From VAYN01 sp963702075 (GTDB taxonomy: Bacteria; Actinomycetota; Thermoleophilia; Solirubrobacterales; 70-9), in assembly GCA_963702075.1 (NCBI GenBank), contig OY969703.1, forward strand, positions 2,356,001 to 2,420,000: DNA of 64,000 bases, in the 5' to 3' direction. The position numbers and the translations under genes were made by a program. Below, piece after piece: positions 15,837-24,500 of the stretch (position 1 is its first letter; each line of letters begins with the position of its first letter). A model generated the notes under the pieces. The model had not been told where the DNA came from. It made no database searches and saw only the letters and a list, made by a program, of their open reading frames with translations.

Positions 15837-16351
15837 TGGCGGCCGGGGAGCGGCAGACCGAGCGGCTCATTGCCCGCAAGCCGACCCCCGACGACCGCGC
15901 CCTCTACCACGTCCACTTCACACGACCGGCGATCGAGAGCTGGCTGCGCCCTTCCCCACTACCCCCTTTCACCGCCCAGGTGATCGACGAGCTCGTCGAC
16001 GGCGATCAAGCCCACTGGCAGGACCACGGCTTCGGCCCCTGGATCCTCATCGAGAGGGAGACCGGCGCCTTCGCCGGCCGCGGAGGCCTCGCCTGGACCT
16101 CGGTCGAAGGCGTCGCCGAAGTCGAGCTCCCCTGGAGCATCGAGCCCCACCTCCACAGCCAGGGCCTCGCCACCGAGGCCGCGATCGCCGCCTGCGATTG
16201 TGCCCGCCAGCTCGAACTCGAGCAGGTCATCGCCCTCGTCCTGCCGACCAACATCCCCTCGCAGCGCGTCGCCGAGAAGACGGGCTTCGAGCGAGCCGGC
16301 GAGGTCACCCACGCGGGGTTGCCGCATCTGCTGTTCCGACTACAGCTCTAG
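15836..16351 (+). CDS. GNAT family N-acetyltransferase (RimJ/RimL type)
   Basis: The 171-residue acetyltransferase has the start TERLIARKPTPDD, the core ELPWSIEPHLHSQGLATEAAIAAC with the acetyl-CoA pyrophosphate loop (QGLATEA), and NIPSQRVAEKTGFERAGEV near the end. All are typical of acetylation-3 GNATs acting on ribosomal protein N-termini or small amines. The ATG at 15836 overlaps the fxsA stop. The substrate is unknown. The stop lies 4 bases from the stop of the convergent SufT-like gene. Confidence 0.85.
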   Translation: MAAGERQTERLIARKPTPDDRALYHVHFTRPAIESWLRPSPLPPFTAQVIDELVDGDQAHWQDHGFGPWILIERETGAFAGRGGLAWTSVEGVAEVELPWSIEPHLHSQGLATEAAIAACDCARQLELEQVIALVLPTNIPSQRVAEKTGFERAGEVTHAGLPHLLFRLQL

Positions 16352-16355
16352 TAAC

Positions 16356-16697
16356 TCAGAAGCCCAAAGCGAACTTGGCGTCGTCGGTCATCATTTCGGG
16401 ACTCCACGGGGGGTCGAAGACCATCTTCGGGTGGACGGCGGTGACGCCGGGGAGGTCGCCGACGAACTCGCGCATCTGCTCGGAGACCTGGGGGCCGATC
16501 GGGCAGGCGGGGGTGGTGAGGGTGAAGGTGACGTAGACCTCGGCGTCTTTCTCGATGTTGACGTCGTAGACGAGGCCGAGGGAGACGAAGTCGAGGCCGA
16601 GCTCGGGGTCGATTACCTCCTCGAGCGCCTCGTAGACGTCCTCCTCGGTGAGGGCTTCGTCGGCGGTCGCGTCGGTCGGTGCGGGGTTCTCAGTCAT
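16356..16697 (-). CDS. SufT-like MIP18/DUF59 protein
   Basis: The 113-residue MIP18-family protein has EVIDPELGLDFVSLGLVYDV and TTPACPIGPQVSEQMREFV with the conserved cysteine, then HPKMVFDPPWSPEMM. Such proteins (SufT, PaaD, the Cia2 domain) assist Fe-S cluster maturation or transfer to targets. In many actinobacteria sufT ends the suf operon; here it is about 7 kb from sufD and stands alone. TACCAT ends 6 bases before the ATG, a leaderless-type promoter. Confidence 0.92.
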   Translation of the reverse strand: MTENPAPTDATADEALTEEDVYEALEEVIDPELGLDFVSLGLVYDVNIEKDAEVYVTFTLTTPACPIGPQVSEQMREFVGDLPGVTAVHPKMVFDPPWSPEMMTDDAKFALGF

Positions 16698-16718
16698 GGC
16701 CCCATGGTAGCCGGGCGC

Positions 16719-17252
16719 TCAGCGGGGCTCGGGGGGCGGGCCGTCGGCGGCCGGGACCAGCTCTCGCTGGTACCAGCCGACGTCGCGCCAGGCGCCCTGC
16801 TTCCAGCCGATTTCGCGGTTGACGCCGACCAGCTCGAAGCCGAGGCTCTCGTGCAGACCCTCGCTCGCCTCATTCGGCAGGGTGATCCCGGCGCAGGCCA
16901 TGCGGAAGCCGCGCTCGCGCAGGCGGTCGAAGAGGGCTTCGTAAAGGGCGCGGCCGACGCCTTCGCCGCGGGCCTCGCCGGCGACGTAGACGGAGACGCT
17001 GGTGCTCCACCGATAGGCGGGGCGCTCGTTGAAAGGCGTCGCGTAGGCGTAGCCGATCACCCGCCCCTCCCGCTCGGCGACCAGCCAGGCATGGCCGGCG
17101 CCGTAGCGCTCGATCCGCGCTGCCATCTCCGTGGAGTCGGGCGCCCGTTCCTCGAAGGAGACCGGGCTGCTCTCCACGTGCGGCGCGTAGATCGCCGCGC
17201 AGGCAGGGGCGTCGCCGGCGGGATCCGCCTCTCGAATGCTGAGGTGGGACAT
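16719..17252 (-). CDS. GNAT acetyltransferase, phosphinothricin acetyltransferase-like
   Basis: The 177-residue protein follows the Pat/Bar pattern: IREADPAGDAPACAAIYAPHVESSPVSFEE, VIGYAYATPFNERPAYRWSTSVSVYV, the acetyl-CoA loop EARGEGVGRALYEALF and NEASEGLHESLGFELVG. Family members acetylate phosphinothricin, methionine sulfoximine or other amino-acid amines; the native substrate here is not known. TAGATT lies 11 bases before the ATG. It is in the same orientation as the SufT-like gene downstream. Confidence 0.86.
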   Translation of the reverse strand: MSHLSIREADPAGDAPACAAIYAPHVESSPVSFEERAPDSTEMAARIERYGAGHAWLVAEREGRVIGYAYATPFNERPAYRWSTSVSVYVAGEARGEGVGRALYEALFDRLRERGFRMACAGITLPNEASEGLHESLGFELVGVNREIGWKQGAWRDVGWYQRELVPAADGPPPEPR

Positions 17253-17288
17253 GGGGACGGCAATCTAATTCAGGCGCGGGCAATCGCT

Positions 17289-17294
17289 TAGGCT
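17289..17294 (+). promoter_or_regulatory. -10 box TAGGCT, leaderless type
   Basis: TAGGCT ends 8 bases before the ATG at 17303 and no ribosome-binding site is seen. Confidence 0.5.
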
Positions 17295-17302
17295 GCCGAG
17301 CC

Positions 17303-17698
17303 ATGAGCAAGCAGGGGAACGTCGCGCGCCGGTCGATCGGGATCGTCTTCTCCGACGGCGGCCTCCTGGCCCTCACCTCGGAGCTGCCGCGCGGCGGGGC
17401 CGGCCTCGACGAGGAGCAGGTGACCGCGGTCCTCTGCGAAGCCGACGGCGCTCCGCTGACCTTCGAAGAGACCTTGCTCTCGACCGAGTACGGCGAGGAC
17501 GGCGTCCAGCGCCGGGCGACGCTGGAGCTGTGGCCCAGCGTCGAGGAGATCCGGCCGCTGCGCGGTGCCGGCTCGCTGATCAGCTCGGTCCAGGTGCGCC
17601 GCCAGGAGCTCGACTCGCAGATCGCTTTCTTCCGCTGGGAAGTCGAAGGCCGTGAGGGGCTCGGCACCTACGAGGTTGCCCGCCACGTCGATGAGTGA
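17303..17698 (+). CDS. Hypothetical protein (131 aa)
   Basis: I do not recognise this protein. It is predicted soluble and mainly beta: IGIVFSDGGLLALTSEL, VTAVLCEADGAPLTF, ATLELWPSVEEIRPL and IAFFRWEVEGREGLGTYEVARHVDE. There are no signal peptide, membrane segments or cysteine clusters. It overlaps the HAD hydrolase gene by 8 bases, so the two are probably translated together and may act in the same process. Confidence 0.75.
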   Translation: MSKQGNVARRSIGIVFSDGGLLALTSELPRGGAGLDEEQVTAVLCEADGAPLTFEETLLSTEYGEDGVQRRATLELWPSVEEIRPLRGAGSLISSVQVRRQELDSQIAFFRWEVEGREGLGTYEVARHVDE

Positions 17699-18341
17699 GG
17701 CCCAGGCCAACGGGATCCGGGCGATCATCTCCGACTTCGGCGGCGTCCTGACGACGCCGCTGCTCGGCAGCTTCGAACGGGTCCAGGACGAGATCGACAT
17801 CCCCGCCGAAAGCCTCGGCCAGGCGCTGCGCGCGGCCACCGAGCAGCGCGAGGACAACCCGCTCTTCGAGCTCGAGCGCGGCGAAATCGAGGAGTCTGAG
17901 TTCCTCGAGCTGCTGAGCACCCACCTAGAGCCGCTGCTCGGCCACCGCCCCCACCTGCACCGCTTCCGCGAGGTCTACTTCGACGCGCTCGACCCGAACG
18001 AACAGATGATCGCGCTGATGCGGGAGCTGAAGGCGAGCGGGCTGAAGATGGCGATGCTGACCAACAACGTGCGCGAGTGGGAGCCGCTCTGGCGCTCGAT
18101 GATGCCGGTCGACGAGATCTTCGAGGAGGTGGTCGACTCCGCTTTCGTCGGCTGCCGAAAGCCCGAAGGGCGGATCTACCGGCTGACGCTGGAGCGGATC
18201 GGGATGCCGGCCGAGGCCTGCCTCTTCCTCGACGACCTCGAGGTCAACTGCGAAGGCGCGGAGAAGGCCGGGATGAAGGCGGTCCACTTCCGCGACAACG
18301 AGCAGGCGATCGCCGAGATCCGCACCGCGCTCGGCCGGTAG
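17691..18341 (+). CDS. HAD-superfamily hydrolase, subfamily IA
   Basis: The 216-residue HAD phosphatase-fold protein has motif I ISDFGGVLT, motif II MLTNNV, the motif III Lys in CRKPEGRIY and motif IV LFLDDLEVN. Motif I has Asp-Phe-Gly, so the second Asp of DxD, the general acid, is replaced by Gly. This resembles the HAD groups related to epoxide hydrolase N-terminal domains and to proteins next to actinobacterial acyl-CoA dehydrogenases. The ATG at 17691 lies within the end of the upstream gene. Confidence 0.85.
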   Translation: MSEAQANGIRAIISDFGGVLTTPLLGSFERVQDEIDIPAESLGQALRAATEQREDNPLFELERGEIEESEFLELLSTHLEPLLGHRPHLHRFREVYFDALDPNEQMIALMRELKASGLKMAMLTNNVREWEPLWRSMMPVDEIFEEVVDSAFVGCRKPEGRIYRLTLERIGMPAEACLFLDDLEVNCEGAEKAGMKAVHFRDNEQAIAEIRTALGR

Positions 18342-18382
18342 CTGTTCCTTATGGCTGCTTAACAGGCAAAAAGAACAGCTAA
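18342..18382. repeat. Intergenic inverted repeat, family B copy 1
   Basis: This 41-bp element begins CTGTTCCTTATGG and ends AAAAAGAACAGCTAA. Extended by the preceding TAG stop codon, the arms pair over 11 of 12 bases. It lies between the convergent HAD and zwf genes. Two further 41-bp copies are at 47203 and 47265. Confidence 0.85.
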
Positions 18383-18389
18383 CAGCGTG

Positions 18390-19868
18390 CTACGTGCGCT
18401 CGCTGGCGGGCGTGCCCGCGCCGTTGCCCTCGGCGGCCCGAACCGGCGCCTCGCGCCAGCGGCGCGCAAACGGCAGCCGCCAGCTGTGGGGGGCGATCAG
18501 GGCGCCGATCTCGGCCGGCCCCCAAGATCCCTGCGGATATGGCTTCACCGGCGGCGGGTCCCGCAGCAACGGTTCGGAGACCTCCCACAGCCGCTCGATC
18601 CCCTTCGCCGTGGTGAAGAGGGTGCGGTCGCCGATCATCGCGTCGCGGATCAGCCGCTCGTAGGCCTCGACCGCGTCGCCGCGGTAGCCGGTTTCGTCGA
18701 GCGAGAACTGCATGCTCGCCTTGTCGAGCACCATCCCCATCCCCGGCCGCTTGCCGTAGAAGGAGAGCGAGACGCGCGAGGACTCGTCGAGGTCGAAGGT
18801 GAGGTGGTCGGGGCCGTAGCGGCCGACGCGCGAGTGCTCGGGGAACATCGCCTGCGGCGGCTCGCGGAAGGCGATCGAGATGATCCGCGAGCTTTCGCCC
18901 ATCCGCTTGCCGGTGCGCAGGTAGAACGGGACGCCGCTCCAGCGCCAGTTGTCGAGTTCGCAGCGCAGGGCGACGAAGGTCTCGGTGCTGGAGTTCGGAT
19001 CGACGCCCTCCTCGTCGCGGTAGCCCTCGTACTGGCCGCGAACCACCTGGCTCGGATCGAGCGGCTGCAGGCTGCGGAAGACCTTGTTCTTCTCGTCGGT
19101 GGTCGGCTCCGGCGCCAGCGAGGTCGGCGGCTCCATCGCGACGAAGGCGAGGATCTGGAACAGGTGGGTGACGACCATGTCGCGGAAGGCGCCCGTTTTC
19201 TCGTAGAAGGCGGCGCGGGAGCCGACCCCGAGCGTCTCCGGCACGTCGATCTGGACGTGGTCGATGTGGTTGCGGTTCCAGATCGGCTCGAAGAGGCCGT
19301 TGGCGAAGCGCAGCGCGAGGATGTTCTGCGCCGCCTCTTTGCCGAGGAAGTGGTCGATGCGGAAGACCTGATCCTCGTCGAGCACTTCGTGGACCATCTC
19401 GTTCAGCTTCCGTGCCGAGGCAAGGTCGGTCCCGAACGGCTTCTCCAGGATCACCCGCGAGCGCTGCGAGAGCCCGCAGCTCTTCAGCATCTGGATCACG
19501 TCCGGGGCCGCCGTCGGCGGCACGCTCAGGTAGTGGAGCAGCCGCATCTCCGAGCCGAGCTCGCCTTCGGCCTCCCGCACGGCCTCGGCCAGCGCCTCCG
19601 GCGCCTGCGCATGGGGCACGTAGGAGAGCTTGCTCGAGAACTCGTGCCATTCCTCGCCGCCGAAGGCGCTGCGGGCGAACTCCCGGCACGACCTTTCCGC
19701 GATCCCCCGGAACTCGGCGTCGGAGATCTCCTCCATCGAGACCCCGATCACCCGGAACTCCGGCATCAACCCGGCCTGGAACAGCCGCAACAGCCCCGGC
19801 AGCAGCTTCCGCCGCGCCAGGTCGCCGGTGGCGCCGAAGATGACGATCGCTTGCGGGGGAACGTCCAA
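18390..19868 (-). CDS. zwf: Glucose-6-phosphate 1-dehydrogenase
   Basis: This is the first enzyme of the oxidative pentose phosphate pathway, oxidising glucose-6-phosphate with NADP. The 492-residue protein shows the nucleotide-binding IFGATGDLARRKLLPGL, the active-site RIDHFLGKEAAQN and the C-terminal YLRTGKRM motif. The start is TTG (19868), with TAAGCT ending 7 bases before it (leaderless type). No pgl, gnd or opcA lies next to it, unlike many actinobacteria. A possible 19-codon frame precedes it on the same strand. Confidence 0.95.
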   Translation of the reverse strand: MDVPPQAIVIFGATGDLARRKLLPGLLRLFQAGLMPEFRVIGVSMEEISDAEFRGIAERSCREFARSAFGGEEWHEFSSKLSYVPHAQAPEALAEAVREAEGELGSEMRLLHYLSVPPTAAPDVIQMLKSCGLSQRSRVILEKPFGTDLASARKLNEMVHEVLDEDQVFRIDHFLGKEAAQNILALRFANGLFEPIWNRNHIDHVQIDVPETLGVGSRAAFYEKTGAFRDMVVTHLFQILAFVAMEPPTSLAPEPTTDEKNKVFRSLQPLDPSQVVRGQYEGYRDEEGVDPNSSTETFVALRCELDNWRWSGVPFYLRTGKRMGESSRIISIAFREPPQAMFPEHSRVGRYGPDHLTFDLDESSRVSLSFYGKRPGMGMVLDKASMQFSLDETGYRGDAVEAYERLIRDAMIGDRTLFTTAKGIERLWEVSEPLLRDPPPVKPYPQGSWGPAEIGALIAPHSWRLPFARRWREAPVRAAEGNGAGTPASERT

Positions 19869-19875
19869 GCAACCG

Positions 19876-19881
19876 AGCTTA
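19876..19881 (-). promoter_or_regulatory. -10 box TAAGCT of zwf
   Basis: TAAGCT lies on the minus strand, 7 bases before the TTG start, consistent with a leaderless zwf mRNA. Confidence 0.5.
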
Positions 19882-19961
19882 GCCAGGCCGGCGGTGGCGG
19901 TCCGAGTCCGGCACCAGTTCGGCCAGAGCGGAACCGGGCTCGAACAGCCACCGCCCGTTGC

Positions 19962-20021
19962 TCAACCCGACTTGCGGGTCTGCAGCATCGGCAGGGTGCT
20001 CCCCGTACTGATCAGTTTCAT
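19962..20021 (-). CDS. Possible 19-residue peptide (leader or signal peptide)
   Basis: An ATG at 20021 with a near-perfect Shine-Dalgarno sequence (GAGGAGGTGG, 5 bases away) opens MKLISTGSTLPMLQTRKSG. An AT-rich promoter-like stretch on the same strand (TTGATT, 16 bases, TATAGC) lies just upstream, next to the dyad at 20068. The peptide is divergent from the winged-helix regulator at 20207 and lies 93 bases ahead of zwf. It could be a regulatory leader peptide of zwf, a secreted or modified small peptide, or chance. The strong ribosome-binding site in a genome region dominated by leaderless starts is the main evidence. Confidence 0.4.
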   Translation of the reverse strand: MKLISTGSTLPMLQTRKSG

Positions 20022-20067
20022 GCTCGTCCACCTCCTCGGGTCTGATCGACAAGATGGACAAAGCTAT

Positions 20068-20091
20068 ATTGATTACTAGAGAAAAATCAAT
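20068..20091. promoter_or_regulatory. Dyad ATTGATT-N10-AATCAAT between peptide and regulator
   Basis: Perfect 7-base arms with a 10-base spacer lie in the most AT-rich stretch of the window. Its position, between the minus-strand peptide and the plus-strand winged-helix gene, suggests the operator of that regulator. Confidence 0.55.
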
Positions 20092-20206
20092 TCAAGAGAT
20101 GATGCGATCTCTCTTGCTATCTCGATACCGCGGTAGCTACCTTCGAGAACAGCGAGGTTCTTCGGTTACCGCGCTACAGGGGATAAGGCTTTCGAGGGAG
20201 GAACGA

Positions 20207-20821
20207 GTGGGAGGTCAGCAGCGACGCAAGGATGCCGGCGGCGGGAAGAAACGCCGGAGCAAGGCACGCGGCGTTTCCCTCCGGGTGCGGATCGTCGCCG
20301 CCTGCATCGAGCGTGAGGTCACGCCGAAAGAGATCGCCGACCGTGAAGGACTGCCGATCGACACCGTCGCCTACCACTTTCGGGCGCTGGAGAAGGAGGG
20401 CTACCTGCGCGTCAGCCGCAAAGAGCCTGCCCGAGGACTGAAACGGCACTACTACGTGGCAGAGCGGAGAAAAGTAATCACCGACAGGGAGTTCGCCGAG
20501 ATGACGAAGGAAGAACAGCGCGCGGCAAGCGAAGCGACGCTTCGGGACCTCCTCGAACACTGCGGGGAGGCCCTGCAAACGGGCACGCTCGATGCTCGAC
20601 CCGACAGCCATCTCAGTTGGGTCCTGCTTTCCCTGGACAAGCAGGGATGGGAGGAGCTGCAGAGCCATCTGGACTGGATGCTCGAGCGCACCCTGCAAAT
20701 CGATGAGGGAGCCCGCGCACGACTTTGCAAGAGCGGTGAGAGGCCGATCCATACAACCTTCGCGATCGCGGGCTTCGAAAGCCCGGCGCCAGAGTCGATC
20801 ATGTCCGACTCGAGCAACTAA
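20207..20821 (+). CDS. Winged helix-turn-helix transcriptional regulator (ArsR-like)
   Basis: The protein has about 204 residues. After a basic N-terminal tail, a winged helix (about 22-95) contains VRIVAACIEREVTPKEIADREGLPIDTVAYHFRALEKEGYLRV and a wing SRKEPARGLKRHYYV. The C-terminal half is helical (AASEATLRDLLEHCGEAL, then LSLDKQGWEELQSHLDWMLER), probably a dimerisation or ligand domain. The start is GTG at 20207, with GGGAGG 7 bases upstream; the frame upstream is AT-rich promoter DNA. Codon use is slightly less GC-biased than its neighbours. It is divergent from the 19-residue peptide, with a dyad between them. Confidence 0.85.
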   Translation: MGGQQRRKDAGGGKKRRSKARGVSLRVRIVAACIEREVTPKEIADREGLPIDTVAYHFRALEKEGYLRVSRKEPARGLKRHYYVAERRKVITDREFAEMTKEEQRAASEATLRDLLEHCGEALQTGTLDARPDSHLSWVLLSLDKQGWEELQSHLDWMLERTLQIDEGARARLCKSGERPIHTTFAIAGFESPAPESIMSDSSN

Positions 20822-20849
20822 AGCTTGCGCCCCCATCGGCCAGGTGCCG

Positions 20850-20890
20850 GGGGGCCTTCACCAACGGAAACGATCACGGTGAAGGCCCCC
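20850..20890. terminator. Hairpin between convergent genes
   Basis: Perfect 13-base arms (GGGGGCCTTCACC and complement) with a 15-base loop lie 28 bases after the regulator stop and 51 bases from the stop of the opposing gene. It is probably a bidirectional terminator. Confidence 0.7.
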
Positions 20891-20941
20891 TAGGCACGGG
20901 GCGTTACTTGCAGTCGGAATCGCTGGGCGCGGCCGGTCCGG

Positions 20942-21397
20942 CTAGTTGTCGGAACCGGCGCGGTCCCAGACGTACAGCTCCATCGCCTCTCCCGCCAGCT
21001 CCATCAGCCGGGGTGGGCTGAGGAGGCCGAGGACGAGCTCCAGGGCATCTTCCTCGGTAACGCCCGAATCGACGGCCTCCTCGCCGCGGAAGCCAGCGGC
21101 GAGCTTGAGGGCCTCGCGACGGTTCTCGCCGAGGGAGTTGAAGGCGCCCATGAGGAAATCGCGGTTGGGGACCGGCTGGCCGGACTCGAGCGAGCCGTGC
21201 CAGGCGGCGAGCATCGAGAGGTCGTGCTCGTCGAGCTCGGAGATCGCCTTCGCGTAGTGGACTTCGAGCTCGTGGTCTGGAATCTCGTCCACCCAGGCGC
21301 GCACCGCCTCCCCGAGGAGCTGGCGGCGAGCCTCTCGACCGACGGAGTCGGCGATGGCCCGGATGGCGTCGGCTGGGTCTACGAAGCAGAGAGTCAT
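20942..21397 (-). CDS. Hypothetical protein (about 151 aa)
   Basis: I do not recognise this protein. It is predicted soluble, all-helical and strongly acidic: DPADAIRAIADSVGREARRQLLGEAVRAWV, ELEVHYAKAISELDEHDLSMLAAWHGSL, and EEDALELVLGLLSPPRLMELAGEAMELYVWD. There are no metal ligands or membrane segments. The ATG at 21397 is used; a TTG one codon earlier is possible. It stands alone and is divergent from the helicase-nuclease operon. Confidence 0.7.
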   Translation of the reverse strand: MTLCFVDPADAIRAIADSVGREARRQLLGEAVRAWVDEIPDHELEVHYAKAISELDEHDLSMLAAWHGSLESGQPVPNRDFLMGAFNSLGENRREALKLAAGFRGEEAVDSGVTEEDALELVLGLLSPPRLMELAGEAMELYVWDRAGSDN

Positions 21398-21505
21398 CAA
21401 CTGCCGAGAAAGGTAGAGGCGGCCGACGACGGCAAAAGATGCCCGCTAATCCCCCACTTTGCGGGGTCGTGCGGGGAGGCGCGGGGAAGGCGCCGGAGCC
21501 GTCCC

Positions 21506-21511
21506 TAGGCT
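21506..21511 (+). promoter_or_regulatory. -10 box TAGGCT of the helicase-nuclease operon
   Basis: TAGGCT ends 7 bases before the GTG at 21519. This supports that start over upstream alternatives and suggests a leaderless mRNA. Confidence 0.55.
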
Positions 21512-21518
21512 CGAACCC

Positions 21519-24500
21519 GTGCCGCTGAAACTCGTCTACGGACCCCCCAACTCGGGCCGCGCCGGCGTCATCCGCCGCGACTTCGCCGCCGCCCTGACCC
21601 GCGACCCGATCCTGGTCGTGCCGACCGTCGACGACGTCTTCGCCTTCGAGCGCGAGCTCGCCGGCGGCGGTGCCCTGCTGGGGGGCTCGGCGATGACCTT
21701 CGGCGGCCTCTTCCGCACCGTCGCCACCGCGGCGGGATCGCCCCCCGGAGCGGAGCTCTCGACGGCGCAGCGGCTGCGGGCGGTCTCGGTCGCGATCGAG
21801 GCGCGCCGCGAGCGGCTGCGGCCGCTGCGTCGCTCGGCCGGGCGGCCGCGCTTCGCCCGCGCCCTCGAGCGGCTGCTCGGCGAGCTACAGGCGGCCGGCG
21901 TCGAGCCGGAGGAGGTCGAGGCGAGCGCGGCGACGCTGGAAGGCTCCGCCTACCTCGGTGACATCGCCGCCCTCTACGGCGCCTACGAGGAAGTGCGGGG
22001 GCAGACGGGGCGCGTCGACTCCCATGGCATCGCCCGCGAGGCGATCGCCCAGCTGCGCCGCGACAGCCCCTTTTGGGGTGGGCGCCCGGTCCTCCTTTAC
22101 GGCTTCGACGACCTGACCGAGAACCAGTTCGAGCTGGTCGCCGCGCTGGCCGCGCAGACCGACGTGACCGTGGCCCTCCCCTATGAAGAGGGGAGCGTGG
22201 CGCTGGCGGCACGCGGGCGGTTGCTGGGACAGCTGCGCGAGCGGCTCGCGGTGACGGCGGAGGTCGTGACCGAGCCGAACCCGCTGAACACCGAGAGCCT
22301 GGTGCTCTTCCACCTGACCCAGAGCTTCGGTCAGCCGCGGCCGACGCGGGTCGAGCACGACGGCAGCCTCACTCTGCTGCGCTCGGCGGGCACCCGGGCC
22401 GAGGCGGAGGCGATCGCCGCGCACGTCTCGCGGCTGGTCGCCGAGGGCGCCGACCCGGCGGAGATCGCCGTTGCGCTCCGCGATCCCGCCCGCCGGGGCC
22501 CGGAGATCGCCGCGGCACTGGAGCGCAACCGAATCGCGGTGGCGCTCGAGGCCGAGGTGCCGGTCGCGGGGACGAGCGTCGGCGGCGCCCTCGTGGCCCT
22601 GCTGGAGGCTGAGTTCGGCGCCCGCCGCGCCCCCGACTTCCTCCGCTACCTGCGCGGCCCCTCGGGCTTCTCCCCCGGCCGGGTCGATTGGTTCGAGCGC
22701 AACCTGCGCCGCCGGCGCATCCGCGACGCCGAGACCGCGCTGCTGCTCTGGCAGGGCGAGGACGGCGAGCCGCCCCGCGACCTCCTGCGCCTGCGCGAAG
22801 CGGCGCAGCGCTCGCCCGCTGTCCTGGCGGCAGAGGTCGGGGCGTTGGCGGGCCGGATGGCCTCGCGCCCGCTGCGCGACGCCGGCGACGGCCCCTCGCT
22901 GCCGCAGGGCGAAGGGCTGGAGCTGCGCGCGGCCTCGGAGATCGCCTCGGCGCTGGCGGAGCTGGCCGAACTCGGGGCGCTGGCCCCGCAGCCGCAGGAG
23001 CTGGCGCCGCTGATCGAAGAGCTCGACTTCCGCGTCTGGTCGGGGCCGGTCGAGGGCCGGGTCCGCATCGCCGACCCTTACCGCCTGCGCGCCGCCCGCT
23101 TCGACCACGTCGTTGTCGGCTCGCTGCAGGACGGCGAGTTCCCGCGCCGCGATCGCGGCGCCGACCCTTTCCTCTCCGACAGCCAGCGGGAGACGCTCGG
23201 GCTCGAGGCGCGCCGCGACACCGAGGCCGAGGAGCGCTACCTCTTCCACGCCTGCCTGGCCCTGCCCCGCCGCAGCCTCGCCCTCTCCTACCGCGACAGC
23301 GACGAGGACGGGGCCGCGACGGCCCGCTCGCCGCTGATCGACGACGTGCGGGCGCTCCTCTCCCCCGCTCCCGACGGCACCTCGCCCGACTCGCTGGAGG
23401 AGGAGCTCACGGTCGCGCGGGACCTGGCGCAGGTGGTCGCGCCGCTGGCCGAGGCACCCTCGAAGGACGAGCTGGCGCGGGCGCTGGCCGCGCACGGGCC
23501 CGGCGCCGACGCGCCGACGCTGCTGGCGCAGGTCGGGGTCGAAGCCGAGCTGGCGGCGGAGATCGTCGCCCGCGTCGGCGATGCCCGCCGGGCCGAGGCC
23601 GCCTCCCGCGCCCCCGGGCCGCTGACCAACCCGGCGGCGCTGGAGTCGCTCGCTGCCGTCGCCGCTTACGGCGGCACCACGTTGGAGGAATTCGATCTCT
23701 GCTCCTACCGCTGGTTCGCCGGCCACGAGCTCGACCCGCAGCTGCTCGACCCGGTCCCCGACCCGCTCGTCCAGGGCGGCCTCATGCACGCGGCACTCGA
23801 GCGCCTCTACCGCGAGCGCCCCAGCGGCGACCCGCTGCCGCGTCCCGAGACCCTCGCCGCCTGGAGCGAGCGCGGGCGCGAGCTGGTGGCGGCGATCGTC
23901 GCCGAGCGCGAGCTCGGCTCGCACCCGGCCGAGCGGGCGATGGCGCGGCGCGTCGAGCGCCTGCTGGAGCGCTTCCTCGCCGAGGAGGCCGAGCGGGCGG
24001 GAGCAGGCTTCGAGCCGTGGCTGCTGGAGGCGCGGTTCGGCGAGCACCCCGACGCCGAGCGGCCGGCGCTCGACCTCGGCGGCTGGGGCTTGCACGGTGC
24101 CGTCGACCGGGTCGATCGCGCCGCCGACGGCCGCGCCGTCGTCATCGACTACAAGCTCGCCAGCCGGGTCACCGCGCGGGAGAAGTTCGAGGAGCAGGCG
24201 AAGCTGCAGCTGCCGCTCTACCTGCAGGCGGTGGCCAAGCACTGGGGAGCGGAGGCGGCTGGCGCGCTGTACTTCGCGCTGCGGGGGACCGACGCCGACG
24301 CGCGGCGCCCGCGCGGGGTCGTCTCCTCCGCCGTCGCCGCCGACCTGCCCTACAAGCTCTACCCCAAGGACGTGGTCGAGCCGGAGGAGCTCGAGGAGCT
24401 GCTGGACGACTCGCGGCGCCGCGCGGGCGAGATCGTCGCCCGCATGCGGACCGGCGAGATCCGCCGCGATCCCGGCCCGCGACCAGGCCTGCGCGGCCAC

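Noticed and set aside
19879..20061. 60-codon minus-strand frame spanning the 19-residue peptide region
   Set aside because: Composition is unlike a real protein and it has no ribosome-binding site, while the shorter frame inside it in another phase has a near-perfect one.
20045..20206. Longer start of the winged-helix regulator at 20054
   Set aside because: This stretch is AT-rich promoter DNA with a dyad. GTG at 20207 has GGGAGG at good distance.
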